Of a stretch of 64,000 nucleotides of DNA, positions 58,348 through 64,000 are shown piece by piece. Numbering within the stretch: position 1 is the first letter of the stretch; each line of letters begins with the position of its first letter. This DNA is from Rhabdophis nuchalis (lineage: Eukaryota; Chordata; Lepidosauria; Squamata; Natricidae): positions 166,402,003 through 166,466,002 of the forward strand of contig CM077645.1 in NCBI GenBank assembly GCA_039707465.1. Direction: 5' to 3'. The translations under genes and the position numbers were made by a program. Below the pieces are notes generated by a model. The model saw only the letters and a list, made by a program, of their open reading frames with translations, ran no database searches and was not told the DNA's origin.

Positions 58348-58670
58348 CAATGGATGGCAAACCAATTTTGGCTCGCGTGCCAAAAGCAGGGGGAGCGCAG
58401 GGGGGTCATGCACAGGCATGCCACACCCATAATGCTTTGCTTATGACCAGCACTCCCCCCCCCCCATTTTCGGCATGCTTTTTTCACCCTCTCCAGGCTC
58501 CAGAGGATTTATAGGAGCCTGGGGAGGGAGAAAAATGGCCTCAAAAGGCCAAAATCAGCTCGCCAGTGCATGCGTGTGCACTGGCCAGCTGACAGGGCAA
58601 CATCTTGCATGTCCTGACAAATGGCTCCGCGTGCGACCTGTGGCACGTGTGGCATAGGTTCGCCATATGG
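58348..58670 (-). mobile_element. Inverted-repeat element, same family as 27428-27960
   Basis: Left end CAATGGATGGCAAACCAATT, right end GGCATAGGTTCGCCATATGG. Shared interior: GCACTGGCCAGCTGAC, then AGGGCAAC..., GACAAATGGCTCCGCG, and the ATAGGAGCCTGGGGAGGG block. It is shorter than the other copy. Orientation is relative to 27428. Target duplication not clear. Confidence 0.75.
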
Positions 58671-58777
58671 TCCTACATAGGCCGGCATACTATATTTAGT
58701 TGCTCATTTATTCCAATGCTACTAGGGGCAGTGCTTGACAATCTAGGCTTGTTGTATATCACAGTCTGTTTGGCATA

Positions 58778-59175
58778 CAGGTAGTCCTTGACTTACAACC
58801 ATTTCGTGACTATTCAAAATTACACTGGCACTGAAAAGAATGGCTTATGACCATTTTTCACCATTACAACCATTGCAGCATACCTGTGGTCCCATGCTCA
58901 AAATTACTGGGCAACTGATTTATATTTATGACAGTTGCAATGTCCAGGGGTCATGTGATCACTTTTTGCGACCTTATAACAAGCTTAGAAGGTCCCCATT
59001 CAACAATGGGGAAGCCAGATTCATTTAACAACCATGTTACTAACTTAACAGTCGCGGTGGCTCACATAACTGTAGCAAGAAAGGTGCTAAAATGGGGCAA
59101 AAGTCACTTAACAACTCTATTGCTCATCAAAGGAAATTTTGGGCTCAATTGTGGTAATTAGTTGAGGACTATCTG
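58778..59175 (+). mobile_element. MITE with CAGGTAGTCC-type ends, best copy
   Basis: Starts CAGGTAGTCCTTGACTTAC and ends TAATTAGTTGAGGACTATCTG, the inverted partner. Interior: GGCTTATGACCATTTTTCAC, ACAACCATTGCAGCATACC, TTATGACAGTTGCAATGTCC, CCAGATTCATTTAACAACC and TTTTGGGCTCAATTGTGG. It serves as the reference for the copies at 14897 and 28933. No coding capacity. Confidence 0.85.
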
Positions 59176-60078
59176 TGCTGTGCAGGTACCACCTTGAACT
59201 TCTGTATGAAGGCAAGATAGAGACCCTACAAATAAATCAGTCAGTTAAAAATAAATTATGTGAAACCTAAAAATCAGATCCCAACTGTTTCTTTTCTGCT
59301 TTCCTCGGTTTTACAAGCAATCAAGCTGGCAAAAAAACGCCACCTATCAACATGGAGGCACACACTTTTCCAAGGAGAAAAGGGAAGGCAGCAAATGAAA
59401 CAGCAGTTTAGCCTTGGCCAAGCCTGGCATTGCAGCAGGTGACTACTGCTCTATGGAGAACAGAAGATGGAAGAATACTTATTTCTCTCTCTCTTTTTAG
59501 GGGTGGGGGAGAGCCTACTTTTGGCAAGGTTTAACTACTCTGACCATATAATAAGCCTAAGGAAGGCAGAATGCTGAGAACTTCTGAGAAAAGATAGAAT
59601 ACTAGATTCTATCCAACTTGTCCTATTTATTCCTCAATACTTACAAATTGTCAAATTGAAAATGTTAGATGATTTTGGGAAATAAAACAACCACCTCTGA
59701 ATAATATTTTGGATATATTTCTTTTGCTCTGGTGTTGTGTGCTGCATGAACTGGTACCTATAATGTCTTACGGTAAGTTGTAGTCTAAAAACACACCCAT
59801 TCACAGACTCTGGAACATTAAAATTACAGAAGTTTTGTGATCCAATTGCTTTAAATAACAAGTGTAATTGCTTCCCTCTGACACCTCATCCCTCAGTGAT
59901 TCAGAAAGTTGCTTTCTCTCTCCCTTTGTTTTGCACATCAAAGTGTAAATTAAACACTGTTAAATCTCCCTTGCTCCCCAAGTATTGTAGTCTTCATGGA
60001 AACAAAGCCAAGGAAATTGGGAAAAACCTATCCCACACAAGAGGAATGCAAGTATTGATCTATAGTACACTAGTATAG
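59176..60078. other. Single-copy DNA, no gene seen
   Basis: No supported feature beyond short chance frames. Confidence 0.5.
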
Positions 60079-60426
60079 ATGGGGCCAAAGTGGCTCAGTG
60101 GCTAAAATGTTGAGCTTGTTGATCAAAAGGTTTGAAGTTCAGTGGTTTGAAACCCTAGCACCATGTAACGGAGCGAGCTTTTGTTACATGTCCCAGCTTC
60201 TGCCAACCTAGCAGTTCGAAAGTATGTAGAAAATGCAATTAGAAAAATAGGGATCACTTTGGTGGGAAGGTAACAGTGCTCCTTCTGTATTTTATCATGC
60301 CGGCCACATGACCACGGAGACATCTTCGGACAGCACTGGCTCTTCGACTTAGAAATGGAGATGAGCACCGCCCCTAGAGCCAGAAATTACTAGCAGACAT
60401 GTGCAGGGGAACCTTAACATTTACCT
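60079..60426 (+). mobile_element. Sauria-type tRNA-derived SINE, best copy
   Basis: Pol III A box TGGCTCAGTGG at 60091-60101 and B box GGTTTGAAACC at 60144-60154. The body has TGTAACGGAGCGAGCTTTTG, CAGCTTCTGCCAACCTAGCA and GCCGGCCACATGACCACGG. The 3' part has GAAATGGAGATGAGCACCGC, then CCCTAGAGCC, and ends ACCTTAACATTTACCTATA, an ACCTTT-like tail. Such SINEs are copied by LINE (Bov-B/RTE) enzymes, as established for squamates. Head and tail are complete. No clear duplication. Confidence 0.88.
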
Positions 60427-62040
60427 ATAGAGTTTACACAGGAACCTTACTTCATCAGTTCTCACATCTCATAAAAGCCCTGCAAATGAGTACCAGTATA
60501 AAGTTCTTCCCACATTTTTCTTCAGCAAAGAAACAGGATCTTATAAGGTCATGTTTCCAGACTGTTCCATCTCTGCTATAATAACATCAATTGTTGCTAA
60601 AATTCAAAATGTCATAATATTACCATATTCAGTCTGTAACATCTTACATAGCATTCTGCTTTTCTTAAGAGGAAGTTCAGCTTCACTAATTTTCATTTAA
60701 TTCTTTCAGAAGGAAAAAAATATGGGAAGTATCAGATTTATATTTCTTTTATTGTGTTTTAATTGGAAGCTTTCCTTGAGCTTTTATAATGATGCATCCA
60801 AATTTTAACCACTAAAATATTCATAGAAAAAAAACTTTTAGATTGTTTAAACTTATTTTAAAACAAACTGAGAATTCCATATCCACACAATTAACTGAGC
60901 AGGAATTATTTTACCACTATTTACTGTAGTAAGGCATTCCGTAAAACGAATCTTGCCTGACTCGTTACTACAATTATACCTTGGATAAATATGTTTGATT
61001 TCAAGAGTGTTTTATAACTCCTGACATGCCTCTACATTATTTTCTATATTTTGTAACATATAAATATGATTGGATTAGAAATATATAGCTCTTTCCAATG
61101 TATTATATTCATAGGTGTAATATATCACTATTAATAACTGTTATTATCTGATTAATCAAACATTTATGATTATCAAAATTCTTTCCCAGAATAATCCTTC
61201 AAATTCACATAAATCTTTTTTCTTCATTAAACTTTTTCTTTTTTCTTCAATTTTTTTCAATTTAAATTTTTTTCTTCATTAATTGTAGTTCAATGATAAT
61301 AAAGATTATTATTAAACTCATTTCTATTGCATACCTTTTCTATATTTTTTGAAGTTCTAGTGTGGTTAGAGCGTTTTCCAGATTAATATGTCTTTTTTAT
61401 TAAAAAAAAATTCTCAGTATGGAAACAACCATTTGAGTAGATATCAATCAACTGAAAAATTCAGCTAAATAACTGAATTATAAGGATTTTTAATTTTATG
61501 GAGTTATCAAGTACAATCAGCGACCATTGGGATACAATGTTCATGACACCCATTCATACAGTAAGTGAATAATTGAGACATTGAAACAGAACTGCTTATT
61601 AGTGAGTGGGTCCCACTGCACACAATCAGTAAATAAGAGAACAATGTTTTGGATGTTTTCTTTAGTAAATTTGTGGCAATTTTGCAACTATCATTAAGCA
61701 CCTTTCCCTCTTTACCATCAAATAATTCATGTGCCTGGCACTTTTAGAACTTGTTTAGTATACTAGAGAGCTTCATTCTTGTATGGAAAGCAATCTAAGA
61801 ACTATCATTAAATGGAATAACTAAACTGAATGTACTAAATGTCACTAAGATCACAAATATGCCCAAAAGGACAATGAAAGCTGCCTGTGCTGCAAAAGTC
61901 AAAGGCATGTATCCTTTTCTTTGGCTCTTTTCTAGAGCACCAAAACATAAAGATGCAAAGAAGAGCCACTAAAGCCCTAGCAGAATTCTAGAAACTTAGA
62001 AGCATTATTTCTTCTAGAATCAGAAACATCTATGGAGATT
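60427..62040. other. About 1.6 kb of AT-rich single-copy DNA
   Basis: T-rich at 61195-61280. No gene, RNA or named repeat. Confidence 0.5.
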
Positions 62041-62217
62041 CTCAGTCATCCAGTGTCAGTCTCGCTAGTTCCTGCTTCGCTGCCATGGAAACGGGGAGGG
62101 TGGGGGGCGTTGGGATGAGTGTGTTCTGCTGGTGGACAATGTTGATGGTTCGTGTTATCTCTTGGTTAACGGACCTGCATTCCAGGATGGTGAAGACCTG
62201 CCCACCTGATGTTGGAG
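62041..62217 (-). other. GC-richer fragment of unknown origin beside the CR1 tail
   Basis: On the minus strand a frame reads GGQVFTILECRSVNQEITR, then INIVHQQNTLIPTPP. It is compositionally unlike its AT-rich left flank and could be a piece of another retroelement or a retrocopy, but I cannot name it. Confidence 0.3.
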
Positions 62218-64000
62218 ATACAATACAATAATACAATACAATAGCAGAGTTGGAAGGGACCTTGTAGGTCTTCTAGTCCAACCCCCTGCATGGGCAGGAA
62301 TCTTATACCATTTCAGACAAATGGCTGTCTAACATCTTTTTAAAGACTTCCAGGGTTGGGGCATTCACAACTGCTGGAGGCAAGCTGTTCCAGAGGTTAA
62401 TTGTTCTTACTGTTAGGAAATTTCTCCTTAGTTCTAAGTTGCTTCTCTCCTTGGTTAGTTTCCACCCATTGCTCCTTGTCCTGCCCCCAGGTGTCTTGGA
62501 GAAAAGTTTGACTCCCTCTTCTTTGTGGCACCCTCTGAGATATCGGAACACTGCTATCATGTCTCCCCTGGTCCTTCTCTTCATCAAACTAGACATACCC
62601 AGTTCCTGCAGCCGTTCTTCATATGTCTTAGTCTCCAGTCCTCTAATCATCTTGGTTGCTCTTCTTTGCACTCTTTCCAGAGTCTCCACGTCTTTTCTAC
62701 ATCGTGGCGACCAAAACTGTATGCAGTATTCCAAGTGTGGCCTTACCAAGGCACTATACAGTGGCATTAACACTTCACGCGATCTAGATTCTATCCCTCT
62801 GTTGATGCAGCCTAGAACTGTGTTGGCTTTTTTGGCAGCTGCTGCACACTGCTGGCTCATATTTAAATGGTTGTCCACTAGGATTCCGAGATCCCTCTCA
62901 CAGTTGCTACTATTGAGCAAGGTACCACCTATACTGTACTTGTGCATTTGGTTTTTCTTGCCTATATGTAGGACCTTACTTTTTTCACAATTGAATTTCA
63001 TTTTATTAGACAGTGCCCAATGTTCAAGTTTGTCTAGATCCTTCTGTATCTTAAGCCTATCTTCTGGAGTGTTGGCTATTCCTGCCAGCTTGGTGTCGTC
63101 TGCGAATTTGATGAGTTCCCCATTTATCCCCTCATCCAAATCGTTGATGAAGATGTTAAAGAGTACTGGGCCTAAAACAGAGCCTTGGGGGACTCCACTG
63201 CATACTTCCTTCCATGTAGATGCAGTTCCATTGAGGACTACACGTTGAGTGCGGTTGGTCAGCCAGTTACGAATCCATTTGGTGGTGGTGCTGTCTAACC
63301 CACAATTTTCTACTTTATCTAATAGTAGGTTATGGTCTACTTTATCAAATGCCTTACTGAAGTCCAGGTAAATTATATCAACAGCATTCCTCTGGTCCAC
63401 TGATTTTGTTACTTTGTCAAAGAATGCAATTAGATTTGTCTGGCATGATCTGTTTTTGTTTTTGACAAACCCATGTTGGCTTTTGGCTATTACTTTGTTT
63501 GCTTCTAGGTGTTCACTTATTTGTTGTTTAATTATCTTTTCCAGAATCTTGCCTGGTATTGAGGTCAGGCTGATGGGTCTATAGTTTCCTGGATCTGTTT
63601 TTTTTCCTTTTTTGAAAATGGGAACCACATCTGCTCTTTTCCAGTCTTCTGGCAGTTCCCCGGTGCTCCAGGATCTCTGAAAGATATAGTTCAGTGGTTC
63701 TGAGATCTCGTCTGCCAGTTCCTTCAGAACCCTGGGGTGTAATCCATCCGGTCCTGGTGATTTGAACTCGTCCAGGGCAGACAGGTGCTCACTTACCATT
63801 TTCTTCTCTATTTCAACTTGTGTTCCTAATCTGATATTTGTGGTGCTGTTTTTGATTGATTGGACTGTTTTATCCCTTTGTGTAAAGACAGATGCAAAGA
63901 AAGAGTTAAATAGTTCTGCTTTCTCCCTGTTGCTTATCATCTTCTTGCCATTTTCTCCCAGCAGTGGACCAATTGTTTCCTTAACTTTTTTCTTATTTTT
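62218..64000 (-). mobile_element. CR1 LINE, 3' part, continues past the right edge
   Basis: Minus strand: ACAAT-type tail (62218-62243), 3' UTR (CAGAGTTGGAAGGGACCTTG..., 62244-62302), then ORF2 open to the window end. It is the longest and best-preserved CR1 here; the copies at 38769 and 54234 correspond to its last part. CR1 is the dominant old LINE clade of reptiles and birds. Confidence 0.96.
62303..64000 (-). CDS. CR1 ORF2 reverse transcriptase, partial (5' end outside window)
   Basis: Endonuclease/reverse-transcriptase polyprotein that copies its own RNA at a nicked target. The frame ends with TAA at 62303-62305 and has no stop up to 64000. Twenty more codons (KNKKKVKETIGPLLGENGKK) precede the Met at 63940, so that Met is internal. 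Counting from it: SPGPDGLHP (61-69), WKRADVVPIFKKG (100-112), NYRPISLT (119-126), QHGFVKN (155-161), motif A YLDFSKAFDKVDH (191-203, catalytic Asp 193), GVPQGSVLGPVLFN (249-262), FADD (279-282, catalytic Asp 281-282), the RT thumb and a C-terminal region to LDSHLSEMV (545). All conserved RT motifs seen are intact. The endonuclease would lie beyond the window. Many such open copies are still 5'-truncated, so activity is unknown. Confidence 0.95.
   Translation of the reverse strand, partial: KNKKKVKETIGPLLGENGKKMISNREKAELFNSFFASVFTQRDKTVQSIKNSTTNIRLGTQVEIEKKMVSEHLSALDEFKSPGPDGLHPRVLKELADEISEPLNYIFQRSWSTGELPEDWKRADVVPIFKKGKKTDPGNYRPISLTSIPGKILEKIIKQQISEHLEANKVIAKSQHGFVKNKNRSCQTNLIAFFDKVTKSVDQRNAVDIIYLDFSKAFDKVDHNLLLDKVENCGLDSTTTKWIRNWLTNRTQRVVLNGTASTWKEVCSGVPQGSVLGPVLFNIFINDLDEGINGELIKFADDTKLAGIANTPEDRLKIQKDLDKLEHWALSNKMKFNCEKSKVLHIGKKNQMHKYSIGGTLLNSSNCERDLGILVDNHLNMSQQCAAAAKKANTVLGCINRGIESRSREVLMPLYSALVRPHLEYCIQFWSPRCRKDVETLERVQRRATKMIRGLETKTYEERLQELGMSSLMKRRTRGDMIAVFRYLRGCHKEEGVKLFSKTPGGRTRSNGWKLTKERSNLELRRNFLTVRTINLWNSLPPAVVNAPTLEVFKKMLDSHLSEMV

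Noticed and set aside
60091..60154. Possible tRNA gene (A and B boxes)
   Set aside because: No acceptor or anticodon stem pairing; the sequence continues into a SINE body and tail.
62439..63248. A 269-residue open frame on the plus strand
   Set aside because: It is the antisense shadow of the CR1 ORF2; all recognisable motifs are on the minus strand.

Overview
The window looks like vertebrate nuclear DNA, most likely from a squamate reptile and probably a snake. That reading rests on the repeat content: CR1, L2-like, Rex1-like and Bov-B/RTE LINE fragments, a tRNA-derived SINE of the Sauria type, many short hAT-like inverted-repeat elements, and long microsatellites at LINE tails. The species call is inference; no database search was possible. 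I recognise no host protein-coding exon, rRNA gene or functional tRNA gene. The window behaves like an intergenic region or a very long intron: AT-rich single-copy DNA studded with transposable elements (TEs).

Layout. 0-10 kb: an hAT-like MITE with a perfect 8-bp target duplication at 29-410, two more hAT-like elements (1148-1374, 2697-2830), a diverged one near 3155, a Helitron-like element with an internal minisatellite (6369-7270), and a 5'-truncated L2-like LINE on the minus strand behind a (TAA)n tail (8611-9640). 10-20 kb: a long but broken L2-like LINE on the plus strand (10156-13060), interrupted by the 3' end of another L2-like element; a palindromic 113-bp element (14249-14361); a second long broken L2-like LINE on the minus strand (15385-17221); a compound (TATC)n/(CATC)n array. 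20-40 kb: two related MITEs, an exact 97-bp tandem duplication (21725-21918), more MITEs, a decayed Penelope-like element split by a MITE (31550-32550), L2-like 3' scraps, a Bov-B/RTE remnant (35535-35730) and a CR1 3' fragment (38769-39369). 40-64 kb: two inverted copies of a tRNA-like SINE forming 222-bp arms (39909-40404), three Sauria-type SINEs, several microsatellites, a Rex1-like LINE remnant (51003-51845), a rearranged CR1 3' end (54234-54926), and a CR1 ORF2 that is open from its stop codon at 62303 to the right edge of the window.

No genes act together here. What the window records is TE history: LINEs (L2-like, CR1, Rex1-like, RTE) provide or once provided reverse transcriptase; SINEs depend on LINE machinery; MITEs depend on an absent hAT transposase; several microsatellites sit exactly at LINE tails. 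The most recent-looking pieces are the CR1 ORF at the right edge, the two MITE copies at 29-410 and 50468-50855 (nearly identical where compared), and the exact 97-bp duplication.
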